A stretch of 64,000 nt of DNA from Pseudohalocynthiibacter aestuariivivens. GTDB taxonomy: Bacteria > Pseudomonadota > Alphaproteobacteria > Rhodobacterales > Rhodobacteraceae. Under the pieces are notes generated by a model. The model worked only from the letters and a program-made list of their open reading frames with translations, was not told the origin of the DNA and searched no databases. The stretch spans positions 186,001-250,000 of the forward strand of contig NZ_JAGFNU010000005.1 of NCBI RefSeq assembly GCF_018457175.1, in the 5' to 3' direction. Every line of letters starts with the position of its first letter. Positions within the stretch are counted from its first letter, which is position 1. This document shows, piece by piece, positions 18,744 to 27,246 of this stretch. The translations under genes and the position numbers were made by a program.

Positions 18744-19607
18744 CTAATTGGTTACGAAATAGGCGTCCTCAAAACCCAACTCTTTTATCTTACTTAAGAG
18801 AGCTGCGCGTTCGGAAACCGAGGTCGCCGGGCCGACCACAACACGCCAAAAGATTTTTCCACTGCTGTCATGCTGCGTTACAATTGGCACCATGCCGGCG
18901 AGCCGCATACTGGTCGCTGTGCTGTTGGCGTTTTCTTCAACACTGAAAATGCCAATCTGTATAAAGGGCTTTTCTAGTGTGCTTGCAGCCCTTGCAGGCG
19001 CCGAAGCGGGCGCGGTTGTTGCAGGCGCCGCCTCTGATCCAGCCTCTGACTCAACGGCGTCCAGCGCTGCTGTTGCTGATGCAATCGGATCAATCTCGAT
19101 CTCTTCAATTGCTTCAGGGTTTTCAAGCCCGGCCTCGCTCGGCGCTTCTTCGGGTACTTCTGGGGTAACTTCCTCTCGCCGCAGCGCAGTTACGTTCATG
19201 CGTGCGGGTTGCCCTGCCAACATACCAAGCGCCTCTGCTGCGTCCGATGAAACCTGCAGGCGCGGCCCCAAAGATTCCCGCTCGCGCCGGAACAAAGCCC
19301 CGATCACAAATTTATCGTTAGTTTCGTTGCGAATGATAACGCGTTCCGGGTCAGTGACGTCTGGATGCGCGACCCAAACGCCCCCAAGCGATGGCCGCCC
19401 ATCCCAAAGCCCGTTTTCCGTGACTTGGAAAACCTCGGGGGCTTCCACGTCGCGTTCGACAAGTCTTGTGGAACTTGGTGAAGAGCTTTCTTCGTCTGAC
19501 TGTGCTGCCGGTTTGAACGGGTTAAAACCGGCCCCCTCTTCGCAGCCTGCTAACACCACTGTCAGCGCCAATGCGGTTGCCAATTGCCCAAGCGTTGAAT
19601 TTCCCAT
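18744..19607 (-). CDS. SPOR-domain lipoprotein
   Basis: 287 residues. Lipoprotein signal with lipobox LAGC (Cys22), a conserved globular part (about 55-135), an Ala/Glu/Pro-rich linker and a C-terminal SPOR domain (about 205-285, IQIGIFSVEENANSTATSMRLAG) that binds denuded peptidoglycan at the septum. Located 15 nt upstream of dacC, which fits a role in cell-wall remodelling. Start set at the methionine before the signal peptide with a G-rich ribosome site; the upstream frame is not leader-like. Confidence 0.88.
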   Translation of the reverse strand: MGNSTLGQLATALALTVVLAGCEEGAGFNPFKPAAQSDEESSSPSSTRLVERDVEAPEVFQVTENGLWDGRPSLGGVWVAHPDVTDPERVIIRNETNDKFVIGALFRRERESLGPRLQVSSDAAEALGMLAGQPARMNVTALRREEVTPEVPEEAPSEAGLENPEAIEEIEIDPIASATAALDAVESEAGSEAAPATTAPASAPARAASTLEKPFIQIGIFSVEENANSTATSMRLAGMVPIVTQHDSSGKIFWRVVVGPATSVSERAALLSKIKELGFEDAYFVTN

Positions 19608-19876
19608 GCCGTGCCCCCTTGCGTGAAAAAATTCACGCGTTTGCCGATTTTCGGTCTTATCTGCTCTGCCGGGCTTTTGCCCGATTACGCGCATCTTAAC
19701 GCCGAGCAGCCCACTTGGGAAGAGTCACAACAACAGTCGGCAAAAAACCCCACAAGTTGTGCAAACCTGTTTCTGAGCGGTAAAAGGGCTGAAAAGCACA
19801 GCAATTCACAAAGCAAATTTCTGTGACAATCAAGCCTTTCAGAATCAATTCCAAATCGCTAGACCACAGCTCAGTC

Positions 19877-19966
19877 GGAGGAGTGGCAGAGTGGTTGAAT
19901 GCACCGGTCTTGAAAACCGACGTAGGTGAAAGTCTACCGTGGGTTCGAATCCCACCTCCTCCGCCA
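19877..19966 (+). tRNA. tRNA-Ser (anticodon TGA)
   Basis: Ninety-base class II tRNA with encoded CCA. Acceptor GGAGGAG pairs with CTCCTCC before discriminator G and CCA; anticodon TGA at 19911-19913 in loop CTTGAAA; a long variable arm and the T-loop GGTTCGAATCC are present. Its 3' end is the integration target of the element that follows. Confidence 0.97.
19953..19966 (+). repeat. attL core (tRNA-Ser 3' end)
   Basis: CACCTCCTCCGCCA, the last 14 bases of the tRNA gene, recurs exactly at 32845-32858. An integrase gene follows 154 bp later. Confidence 0.85.
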
Positions 19967-20091
19967 GTTCCCCATTTTCTTCAATACTGAACAATTTGAT
20001 TGAATGGCATTTTTTCCCATATTTTAAAGACACTAACCCACCCGCGCATACTATTGCCTTTTATTCGGTTTTGCCCGATTGTGTTCACGAC

Positions 20092-20114
20092 GTGGTAACT
20101 ATCGTGGTAACTTT
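20092..20114 (+). promoter_or_regulatory. Putative integrase arm-type sites, left pair
   Basis: Two copies of GTGGTAACT starting 12 bp apart, the second extended to GTGGTAACTTT, just upstream of the integrase gene. A pair with the same spacing occurs inside the right end (32764-32786). Confidence 0.6.
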
Positions 20115-20119
20115 CCGAT

Positions 20120-21322
20120 ATGGCACACCTAACAGGAAAACTAACCAAGAGACTCGTAGAGACATTACCACCCGGTCGTCATGGCGACGGGAACGGGTTA
20201 TTTCTGCTCGTTAAGCCTTCCGGGTCTCGGAGCTGGATGGTTCGCGTTACCGTAAAGGGGCACACGGGTAAGAAAGGTGGTCCGCTTAGAACTGACTTCG
20301 GACTTGGCGGTGCAAATGTAGTTTCACTGCATGAAGCACGCGAACGAGCGCTCAAGTATCGGATTCTTGCGAAGCAGGGAGTTAACCCAAGATTGGGTGC
20401 CGATGTGGTTATCCCGACATTTGAGGAAATCGCGAAACAGGTTCACATTGAACGCTTGCCAACCTGGAAAAATGTAAAACACGGCGACCAGTTCATAAAC
20501 ACGCTGCGTGACTATGCATTTCCGAAAATTGGCAAAATGCGTGTGTCAGATATTGGCCAACCCGAAGTTCTTTCCTGCCTTTCCCCTATCTGGACTGAAA
20601 AGCACGAAACAGCAAAGCGGGTGGCCCAGCGTCTGAAGGTGATATTGGACGTGGCGAAATCGAAAGGTTATCGCGAAGGAGAAAATCCTGTCACCGCCAT
20701 TAAAGATGCGGGTGTACTGCCCAAGGTCAAAGTCAAGGTTAAGCACCACAAGGCAATGGCATGGCAAGACGTGCCAATATTCTACGCAGACCTAAGTACC
20801 CGCAATGCAATGGCGGCAAAGGCGCTGATGTTCACTTGTTTAACCGGTTCGCGAACTGGCGAAGTCTTGGGTGCGAAATGGGATGAGGTAGATTTTAACA
20901 ATGCCGTATGGAACGTACCAGCCGAGCGAATGAAAACCGAGGCCCTGCACCGGGTTCCCCTGACGGCTGCAATGATTGAGATACTTGAACCGCTTCAGGC
21001 GATGAAAAGCGAATATGTCTTTGAAGGCCAAAAACGCCACAGGCCTCTTTCAAACATGGCAATGTTAATGCTGTTGCGCCGGATGAAGATTGAAGGTGTT
21101 ACAGTTCACGGGTTCCGCAGCACGTTTCGGGATTGGGCGTCCGAAGTAGCCAATGCGCCGCGCGAAGTTGCTGAAATGAGCCTTTCGCACAAGATAGGAA
21201 GCGATGTTGAGAGGGCCTATGCCCGGTCTGACCTATTGGAACGTAGACGCACACTCATGGAACGATGGGCTGCGTATGTGACAGGCGAACAGGGCAAGGT
21301 AGTGAGGTTGGCGAAGTCATGA
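20120..21322 (+). CDS. int: Tyrosine-type integrase (P4-like, tRNA-targeting)
   Basis: 400 residues. N-terminal arm-binding domain of the DUF4102 type (GDGNGLFLLVKPSGSRSWMV), a core-binding domain (about 100-200) and a catalytic domain with Arg in LTGSRTGEVLGAKW (about 244), HGFRSTFRDWA (about 330), LSH and the nucleophile Tyr in ERAYARSD (about 366). It should catalyse site-specific integration at the tRNA-Ser 3' end. Oriented away from the tRNA; the downstream gene overlaps it by 4 nt. Confidence 0.93.
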   Translation: MAHLTGKLTKRLVETLPPGRHGDGNGLFLLVKPSGSRSWMVRVTVKGHTGKKGGPLRTDFGLGGANVVSLHEARERALKYRILAKQGVNPRLGADVVIPTFEEIAKQVHIERLPTWKNVKHGDQFINTLRDYAFPKIGKMRVSDIGQPEVLSCLSPIWTEKHETAKRVAQRLKVILDVAKSKGYREGENPVTAIKDAGVLPKVKVKVKHHKAMAWQDVPIFYADLSTRNAMAAKALMFTCLTGSRTGEVLGAKWDEVDFNNAVWNVPAERMKTEALHRVPLTAAMIEILEPLQAMKSEYVFEGQKRHRPLSNMAMLMLLRRMKIEGVTVHGFRSTFRDWASEVANAPREVAEMSLSHKIGSDVERAYARSDLLERRRTLMERWAAYVTGEQGKVVRLAKS

Positions 21323-21960
21323 CGCTAGATGCAGAAACTATGGAGTTTCTTGAATTGGAATTCCCCGAGAAAAGTCGTGATGAATTAGAACACGCCTTCG
21401 GTTGGGTTTACGAAGAAAGCCGATTCAGAGATGAGGAAGATCAGTTTCGCGACGACGGAAACAAGATGGCACGCACTGAAAGAATAACCGCATTTGAGAA
21501 CGTGATAGAAGACATTAACACATGGCCCTCGTTCGGGCATTTGTTGGGATTGTCGGTAATGGCTATCCTAAAAAATCTAAATAAGGATGATTTCAAGGGC
21601 ATCATTTCAAGTGTCGACATTGAAAGCGCGTCGCTTGAGGATATCCGCAAAGAGCTTCTCATTCGCATGGATTGCATCAATATTTGGTACAAGGGTAATC
21701 CAATCAATGGTGGATTGAACGTGCCTGCTGACCTCATCGCAAAAGCGGTTAAGTATGCATTTAATGAATTGGAAATTGATGCGCATTACGGAGGTAAGAA
21801 ACACAAATCTGCACCCCCTTCGACGAGTTACGGGCGTGTAGTGAAGCATGCTCTGTATCACCACGACAGCCCTGTTCATTGGCGACACCCAACCCAACGA
21901 AATGCTGATAAAAAACAAACTATTAGATACAAAACGTGCCGACCTAAAAAGCCGGATTAG
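21319..21960 (+). CDS. Hypothetical element protein
   Basis: 213 residues, acidic N-terminal half (ELEFPEKSRDELEHAFGWVYEESRFRDEED) and a basic C-terminus. The start ATG overlaps the integrase stop (ATGA), so it is coupled to integrase translation. I recognise no domain. Position next to the integrase suggests an accessory role in recombination or element control; this is inference only. Confidence 0.6.
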   Translation: MTLDAETMEFLELEFPEKSRDELEHAFGWVYEESRFRDEEDQFRDDGNKMARTERITAFENVIEDINTWPSFGHLLGLSVMAILKNLNKDDFKGIISSVDIESASLEDIRKELLIRMDCINIWYKGNPINGGLNVPADLIAKAVKYAFNELEIDAHYGGKKHKSAPPSTSYGRVVKHALYHHDSPVHWRHPTQRNADKKQTIRYKTCRPKKPD

Positions 21961-22062
21961 CAAACAGTCGGCACGCCGGGCTACCATTGCCGCAACCTTA
22001 ATTCAGCGAGTAAACTCAAACGCAATTGAGCTATCGAGTTGTAGAAGAATTGAGGCAAAAAA

Positions 22063-22269
22063 ATGGATAAGCTATTCGAGGACGGGCGCAACTATCTGCC
22101 TGACGACCCTGAAGTCATTGAGGTAATGGGCAGCAGAACCAAGCAAGCCCAAATGCGTCATCACAAAACCTCTCCAAGCTACTACCGTTTAGGCCGGAAA
22201 ATCATCTATCGCGGTGTTGACTTAAACGCTTGGGCAGAAGCTCAGCGCATCGAGGTTTTAGTAGCATGA
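22063..22269 (+). CDS. Small HTH protein, excisionase/AlpA-like
   Basis: 68 residues. The pattern of a short winged-helix DNA-binding domain is visible, with SPSYYRLGRKIIYRGVDLNAWAEA typical of excisionase-type (helix-turn-helix 17) proteins where the wing reads the primer-like GRKIxY. Likely directs excision or controls element genes. The next gene overlaps by 4 nt. Confidence 0.65.
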   Translation: MDKLFEDGRNYLPDDPEVIEVMGSRTKQAQMRHHKTSPSYYRLGRKIIYRGVDLNAWAEAQRIEVLVA

Positions 22270-22445
22270 AACACTGGTCCCAAAGCACAGACTTCCAGCA
22301 CATCAGCATTCCCGTCGCTTCACTTAAGCAGAAAGTTGAACGCGCTTACTATAAATGCCGTGACGGTGATGCTGCTGAAGCCCAAGACGATTTGCTGTCT
22401 GCCGAATGCCGGATGCGCCAAGCCAAACGTCGGAAACAAAAATGA
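22266..22445 (+). CDS. Small hypothetical protein
   Basis: 59 residues (MKHWSQSTDFQH...), basic, helical C-terminus rich in Arg/Lys (MRQAKRRKQK). The start overlaps the HTH gene stop and the stop overlaps the next start, both ATGA, which supports it being a real coupled gene. No function recognised. Confidence 0.55.
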   Translation: MKHWSQSTDFQHISIPVASLKQKVERAYYKCRDGDAAEAQDDLLSAECRMRQAKRRKQK

Positions 22446-23173
22446 GCGGTTGGTTCGCATTGAAGCGTGGTTCTCTGGAGCACGATGTCTTTAAACCAGT
22501 AGGCCGCTGGTCACGGTTCGAGGCGTGGGTGTGGCTTATTGAGAATGCCGTATTCAAGGATACGGAGATTGATCTAGGTGGCAAACCCTACACCGTCAGG
22601 CGCGGTTCACTGGTCTATTCCCAGCGGTTTCTGGCTCGAAAATGGCGCTGGAGCCAAAAGGCGGTCGTGACGTTCCTGAAGACCCTAGAGGCTCACAAAT
22701 CCATTAAATTGGACGAGGCAAAGACAGGGCAAGGAATGAAGTCAAAACGGACGCATATATCCCTTTGTAATTACGAGAAATATCAGAGTGACGGATTCAA
22801 AACAGCGTCAAAAGAGAAGCAAAAGGGAATCAAAGAAGAACAAGGTAACAATATTCCCGTAGGGGAGAGCGAATTTTCGCCTCCGTCTGAACCTGCCCAA
22901 ATTACCACTGTAACGTCGGCGCTTTGGGATATCGGCAAGCGGTATCTTTCCCAGCATGGCGTTCCTAATCCTGGCGCTCTGATTGGCAAATGGCTGTCAC
23001 AGTCCAAAGGGTCCGCCACCGAGGTTATGGCAGCTATTGAAGCGGCACAGAAGGCGGGAACCCAGGACCCGGTGCCTTACATCCAGAAAGTCATCAACGG
23101 CGGAAGCAATTCTCAACACTCCGAGAACGGCACTCATGCTGGAGCGTTTGGCTTCATCCCGGAGGTGGGCTGA
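22442..23173 (+). CDS. Phage-type replication protein (replisome-organiser/DnaT-like)
   Basis: 243 residues. The N-terminal 100 residues read as a winged helix-turn-helix of the kind in phage replication initiators (GRWSRFEAWVWLIENAVF, then RGSLVYSQRFLARKWRWSQKAV, which resembles the DNA-reading helix). A charged linker and a C-terminal helical segment (ALWDIGKRYLSQHG) follow. It lies directly ahead of primase/helicase genes, as replication initiators do. Assignment by pattern and position. Confidence 0.65.
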   Translation: MSGWFALKRGSLEHDVFKPVGRWSRFEAWVWLIENAVFKDTEIDLGGKPYTVRRGSLVYSQRFLARKWRWSQKAVVTFLKTLEAHKSIKLDEAKTGQGMKSKRTHISLCNYEKYQSDGFKTASKEKQKGIKEEQGNNIPVGESEFSPPSEPAQITTVTSALWDIGKRYLSQHGVPNPGALIGKWLSQSKGSATEVMAAIEAAQKAGTQDPVPYIQKVINGGSNSQHSENGTHAGAFGFIPEVG

Positions 23174-23472
23174 TGGACATTGAGCGTTTTGAGCATACCG
23201 CAGCCTGGCTGGAATATTGCGAAGACATGCCCCGGTTCCATGCAGAGACAGAGGCGGCACGTCGGCAGGGCTTCAAAAGACACGAGGTGATGAATGCAAT
23301 CCGCAACGGAGATTCTCAATCGGCACTGCATCAGTGTGCGACGGATGCACGGCAACCAAAGGGCAACCTGCCCGGAATGCAGCCACAGCAGACGAAAGAA
23401 AAAAGACCCGTGTCTCAGCGTGAGCTTTCTGCCGGACGGCATCGTCTGGAAATGCTGGCATTGCGCGTTTGA
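23173..23472 (+). CDS. Small hypothetical protein overlapping the zinc-ribbon gene
   Basis: 99 residues starting at an ATG that shares one base with the previous stop (TGATG). The first 60 residues look protein-like (AAWLEYCEDMPRFHAETEAARRQGFKRHEVMNAI); the rest is read in a different frame over the zinc-ribbon gene and may be partly noise. No domain recognised. Its true end is uncertain. Confidence 0.45.
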   Translation: MDIERFEHTAAWLEYCEDMPRFHAETEAARRQGFKRHEVMNAIRNGDSQSALHQCATDARQPKGNLPGMQPQQTKEKRPVSQRELSAGRHRLEMLALRV

Positions 23473-23644
23473 GGGTGGGGAATATTACGATGACACAAGA
23501 TGTAGGGACATGGCTGCAAGAGGTTCGGGGGCTAGACACTGCCTTAACCGAAGCGATGGGCGTGTCCCGCAAGGACCACCCCGGCATGACTGGCCAGGTC
23601 GTGGCGTTTCCATACCTCAGGAACGGAGAGCCCTATGCCGCTAA
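23294..23644 (+). CDS. Primase-type zinc ribbon, out of frame with the helicase that follows
   Basis: The frame encodes CPECSHSRRKKKDPCLSVSF and, 20 residues later, WKCWHCAFEGG: a CxxC...CxxC zinc ribbon as found at the N-terminus of DnaG and of phage primase-helicases. A GAGGTG ribosome site lies 4 nt upstream of the ATG. After about residue 62 the frame (to 23644) is only a shadow of the TOPRIM-helicase. A +1 shift in the G-rich stretch near 23472-23484 would join the ribbon to the helicase. So it is either a separate small protein with a junk tail, a programmed-frameshift product, or a broken gene. Confidence 0.6.
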   Translation: MQSATEILNRHCISVRRMHGNQRATCPECSHSRRKKKDPCLSVSFLPDGIVWKCWHCAFEGGEYYDDTRCRDMAARGSGARHCLNRSDGRVPQGPPRHDWPGRGVSIPQERRALCR

Positions 23645-24956
23645 GTTCCGCACCGTTGAGGGTAAAGACTGGCGTTCCAGCCAAGGCATAAGCCGGGGGC
23701 TCTACAACGAGGACTGCCTGAAAGAACTGCAAGGCCCGATTGTTATCACCGAAGGCGAGATTGATTGCCTCTCCGTCATACAGGCGGGGCACACGCGCTC
23801 GGTATCGCTTCCTGATGGCTGGACGGAGAATGGCGACAAACGTGATTGCCTGATTGCTTCTGAAGCAGCATTAAAGAAATCGCCCTACGTCATTGTCGCA
23901 GGGGATGCGGATAAGTCCGGCGCTGGATTGCCAAAAGCGGTGGCAAACATCCTGCTGGGCCACGAAGTCCGCTATGTCGAATGGCCAGAAGGTTGCAAGG
24001 ACGCAAACGACGTTCTGGTAAAATTTGGCGAGGGCGAAGTTGCGCGCTGCCTGACTGAGGCAAAGACGATTGATCCCATTGGCGGGTTTATCACCGGTAT
24101 TTCAGATCTTCCGCCATTGCCGGATCGCCGCGTTCTTCGGGTCGGAATGAATCCCTATGATTACGTGCTGGCCTTTGAAGTTGGCGCTATGTCCGTTGGC
24201 ACCGGAACACCCGGCGCAGGGAAATCTACCTTCACCACATTCGCGGCGTATCACGTGGCAGTAGCGGAAGACGTGCGGGTTGGCGTTCTCGCCTTTGAAA
24301 CGCACCCCTACCAGGTCCGCGACCAGCTTTGCCGCCTCAGAACAGGCAAGCCTTGGGATACACTAAGTGAGCGGCAGCAAGAAGAAACGGCGCTGTTCTT
24401 GGACAGGCACTTTCGGATTGTTCACCGCACCTACGAGGATAACCCAAGCGGGCACAATCTCGGCTGGCTGCGTGAAATGATTTACACGCTGGCGGTTCGG
24501 GATAACTGCAAGATGATTGTTGTCGATCCCTGGAACGAGCTTGAGCACATGCCGCAGCCGGGGGAAAGTCTCACCAACTACATAAACTTCGCATTGCAAC
24601 AAATCAGAACATGGGCAGAGCAGTTCGACACGCATATCTGCGTCATAGCCCACCCCCGCAAGATGATGACGGATGGCAAACCACGTAGCCCAACCGGGTA
24701 TGACATCGCGGATTCAGCCGCTTTTGCAAACAAACCCGCGCTTGGCTTCACGGTGCACCAGGAACAGAGCAACGATGGCGAGGAATACGTGCGCGTCACA
24801 GTTTGGAAGGTGCGCAACACCCAGCTTTACGGCTTTGGCAAGGGCAGCGTTCGACTGACGTTCATGCCTGAAACCATGTCCTATCGAAAATTCGAGAGCA
24901 CCGCGCGGTACAGGAAAAACCGAACAGCAAACCCTAAGCAATCGAACAGGCATTAG
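23490..24956 (+). CDS. TOPRIM-helicase (phage primase/helicase, T7 gp4/Twinkle-like)
   Basis: 488 residues from the ATG at 23490 (preceded by GGTGGGG); the frame opens at a TTG at 23469. TOPRIM motifs: ITEGEIDCLSV (about 85-95) and AGDADKSG (about 135). RecA-type helicase: Walker A GTPGAGKST (about 240) and Walker B region KMIVVDPWNE, then CVIAHPRK. It should unwind, and perhaps prime, element DNA. The expected zinc ribbon is missing from this frame but present just upstream in another (see 23294). Confidence 0.85.
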   Translation: MTQDVGTWLQEVRGLDTALTEAMGVSRKDHPGMTGQVVAFPYLRNGEPYAAKFRTVEGKDWRSSQGISRGLYNEDCLKELQGPIVITEGEIDCLSVIQAGHTRSVSLPDGWTENGDKRDCLIASEAALKKSPYVIVAGDADKSGAGLPKAVANILLGHEVRYVEWPEGCKDANDVLVKFGEGEVARCLTEAKTIDPIGGFITGISDLPPLPDRRVLRVGMNPYDYVLAFEVGAMSVGTGTPGAGKSTFTTFAAYHVAVAEDVRVGVLAFETHPYQVRDQLCRLRTGKPWDTLSERQQEETALFLDRHFRIVHRTYEDNPSGHNLGWLREMIYTLAVRDNCKMIVVDPWNELEHMPQPGESLTNYINFALQQIRTWAEQFDTHICVIAHPRKMMTDGKPRSPTGYDIADSAAFANKPALGFTVHQEQSNDGEEYVRVTVWKVRNTQLYGFGKGSVRLTFMPETMSYRKFESTARYRKNRTANPKQSNRH

Positions 24957-24957
24957 A

Positions 24958-25395
24958 ATGGCACGTAAAAACGTTGAAACAACCTACACCGACAAACACG
25001 GGAAGTTTGCAAAGGGCAATCCAGGAAGACCCCACGGAGCGCGGCACAAGATTACTCGCGCCATCGAAGAATTGCTGGATGGCCAGTCCGAGGCCATTAC
25101 CCAAAAAGCGGTTGATATGGCGCTGGCGGGAGATGGCCCTGCCCTTCGTCTTTGCATGGAACGCATAGCCCCACCAAGGAAGGACTCTCCGGTGCAATTC
25201 GACCTGCCAGCCATGAAATGCGCAAACGACGCTGCTGAAGCCGCACAGGCGGTCCTACAGGCTGTTTCAGGCGGGGATATCACCCCACTCGAAGGTGCTG
25301 CGGTCATGGGGTTGGTGGAGCAATACAGGCGAACGCTGGAAACGACTGAACTTGAAGCAAGACTGGCAGCATTGGAAGAAAGAGCGAGTAAATGA
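24958..25395 (+). CDS. DUF5681-type protein
   Basis: 145 residues. The N-terminal FAKGNPGRPHGARHK motif followed by a helical region is the DUF5681 signature, often found on phages and mobile elements and sometimes next to terminase genes. No DNA-packaging gene follows here. It starts 2 nt after the helicase stop, and the next gene overlaps it by 4 nt. Confidence 0.75.
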   Translation: MARKNVETTYTDKHGKFAKGNPGRPHGARHKITRAIEELLDGQSEAITQKAVDMALAGDGPALRLCMERIAPPRKDSPVQFDLPAMKCANDAAEAAQAVLQAVSGGDITPLEGAAVMGLVEQYRRTLETTELEARLAALEERASK

Positions 25396-25700
25396 CAAAC
25401 GTTAAAGCAAGGCTGAACAAGCTGGAAAATGCGGGCAAGGCAAAACGAGGTGATCTAACCTACATAACCTCTGCAACTAACGGAAATGATGGCTTGGAAA
25501 CCTGTGAAGACGGTGTGCACGCCGTCAATCTTGCTGGCAGCGTTAGGCTTGAGCGTGAAGGTTTTGCTTCAGACAAGGCATTCTGGGCCGCCGTAGAGCG
25601 TGAACATCAACAGGCGTATGGAATCCCAATGGATCAGGGCGAGGAATGCAGGTTTGTAACGACTTACGAGGACAAGCCATGCGCCTTAACAGTCGACTAA
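25392..25700 (+). CDS. Small element protein, paralogue 1 of 3
   Basis: 102 residues: a basic coiled start (VKARLNKLENAGKAKRGDLTYI), then TCEDGVHAVN, then EHQQAYGIPMDQGEE. The next gene has the same blocks in the same order (LNSRLRNLESKAGPKPGELTY, TCEDGVHRVN, EHQRVHGIPMEQGKG), so the two are tandem duplicates. Function unknown. ATGA overlap with the gene before. Confidence 0.65.
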   Translation: MTNVKARLNKLENAGKAKRGDLTYITSATNGNDGLETCEDGVHAVNLAGSVRLEREGFASDKAFWAAVEREHQQAYGIPMDQGEECRFVTTYEDKPCALTVD

Positions 25701-25972
25701 GAAACCTTGAAAGCAAAGCCGGTCCGAAACCGGGGGAACTCACTTATACAGCCCGTGCCGTGATTGGCAGCGATAGCACCATAACCTGCGAAGACGGTGT
25801 TCATCGGGTTAACGTTTCCGGCGGCTCAAGCTTTTCCCGTGAGGATTTCGAAACCGACGAGGCTTTCTGCAACGCCGTTGAGGCAGAACATCAGCGGGTG
25901 CATGGCATCCCGATGGAACAGGGTAAGGGGATAGTTCGCAGGACTATTTATGAGAAAAAGCCATGCGTCTGA
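25679..25972 (+). CDS. Small element protein, paralogue 2 of 3
   Basis: 97 residues, about half identical by eye to the preceding gene across its whole length. The ATG lies inside the end of paralogue 1 (22-nt overlap), and its own end overlaps the truncated third copy. Function unknown. Confidence 0.65.
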   Translation: MRLNSRLRNLESKAGPKPGELTYTARAVIGSDSTITCEDGVHRVNVSGGSSFSREDFETDEAFCNAVEAEHQRVHGIPMEQGKGIVRRTIYEKKPCV

Positions 25973-26097
25973 GTAACCGTGTGAAGAAGCTAGAAAACAA
26001 GGTCGGTTCAAGGCCGGGAGAGCTCACCTATACTGCGCGTGAGCGAACCCCCAAGGTTTTGCTCCAAGGTCTGCTATGCGGGACTTTCCAGACCTAG
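25963..26097 (+). pseudogene. Small element protein, paralogue 3, truncated
   Basis: Begins MRLSNRVKKLENKVGSRPGE and LTYTAR like paralogues 1 and 2, then departs at about position 26041 into unrelated sequence and stops at codon 45. The break marks where the phage-like block joins the cargo region. Confidence 0.7.
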
Positions 26098-26609
26098 GCC
26101 TCAATAGGCGCGACCCCCACTACGGCCTACAGGAGACATTCATTGGGTCGGTTTACGCCGCGATGCAGCTTTCGCATTCCGGCCATTCGTGCTCTGCGCA
26201 GCATTTGCGAAGAGCAAATGACGGCAGCGCGGGACAAACCGACTTTCGCTGCGGTGGCACGTTAAGAGTCTTATTTACTCACGCCATTTCCCGCAGAGAA
26301 TTGCCACTATCCTCTGCTTTTGTGAGATCATTAGGACAATTTCCTTAATCCATTTGTTTGTTTGAAAAAGGTGAGGGCCATCTTGCAAACGGCGCAGCAC
26401 GTATTCTAGCTATTTGTCTCAATTCATGAACGTTCTTCTATTATTTGATGGTCTTCCCACTACTCTGAATTCGATGTCCGGCCGTCACCAAGCCTATACA
26501 ATTGTTTACTCGTTGAGAGCTTATCCCCTGGGCCAGAATTGAGAAGTTTCAGGATTCAATGTATACTAAAAGTCTAGCCAAAATTTAAAACTATGGGAGG
26601 GCGAAGACT
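26098..26609. other. Non-coding junction between phage-like block and cargo
   Basis: About 510 bp. An open frame (26076-26348) crosses it, but it looks like a dispersed-repeat sequence, not a gene. Part of it (26145-26204) resembles 60086-60138. The last 100 bp should carry the promoter of the DUF1326 gene; no clear -35/-10 pair could be assigned. Confidence 0.5.
26145..26204 (+). repeat. Dispersed repeat, copy A
   Basis: Shares ordered blocks GGGTCG, TGCAG, TTTCGCATT, CATTCGT and GCAGCAT with 60086-60138. Probably a roseobacter intergenic repeat family. Confidence 0.45.
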
Positions 26610-27230
26610 ATGTCATGGAATCTCACAGGAGAGCTGGTCGAGACATGCAACTGTAACATGCTGTGTCCGTGTTGGTTCGGTCAGGCAGATTTGATGCTCT
26701 TGGATCAGGGTTACTGCGCTACTTCGCTTTTACTGCGTGTAAATGAGGGCAGCCACAACGGCGTTGATATTTCGGGGCAAAATGCGATCGCCAACCTGCA
26801 TTTTCCGGGCCCAACCCTTTTCGACGGCAATGGTACGGGCCGTATCTTTGTCGATACTGGTGCCAGTGACGCACAGGCGAATGCGCTGGAGGCAATATTG
26901 CAAGGTGGGTCAGGCGGAGGCATGGAGGTACCAGCCAGTCTGCTTTCATCCTGGCTTCCAACCAAACGCTCGGCAATCACGGTCAGTGAAGCTGATGGCG
27001 CGATTTCTGCCAATGTCGAAGGGATCGGCGAAATGAGTTCGAAACGTCTTGTCAACGAACTGGGCAAGACGATGAGCTTACACAACTCAGTCTTTTCGAT
27101 GGCGTTTGGTTTTAATGATCATATTGGCGATCTCGCCCCCAGCGATGGGACCGCGTGGAATGACCCAGATATGCCCGAGGTCTGGAAGGGCCGCTCTGGA
27201 GTGGTAGGCCAGATCAGCTGGGCCGGGTGA
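26610..27230 (+). CDS. DUF1326 protein (copy 1)
   Basis: 206 residues. The family signature is a cysteine cluster near the N-terminus, here CNCNMLCPC (Cys13, 15, 19, 21), which looks like a metal or thiol site. The remainder is a beta-rich region of unknown fold, with the block SKRLVNELGKTMSLHNSVFSM near 145-165. A GGGAGG ribosome site precedes the ATG. The DUF2182 gene follows by 16 nt, and the same pair is repeated on the opposite strand at 29.7-31.2 kb. Cytoplasmic by sequence (no signal). No known biochemical role. Confidence 0.85.
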   Translation: MSWNLTGELVETCNCNMLCPCWFGQADLMLLDQGYCATSLLLRVNEGSHNGVDISGQNAIANLHFPGPTLFDGNGTGRIFVDTGASDAQANALEAILQGGSGGGMEVPASLLSSWLPTKRSAITVSEADGAISANVEGIGEMSSKRLVNELGKTMSLHNSVFSMAFGFNDHIGDLAPSDGTAWNDPDMPEVWKGRSGVVGQISWAG

Positions 27231-27246
27231 TAACTCCCAGGTCAGC

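Noticed and set aside
18892-19626. 244-codon plus-strand frame antisense to the SPOR lipoprotein
   Set aside because: Ser/Ala-rich low-complexity shadow of the linker region, with no ribosome site or family match.
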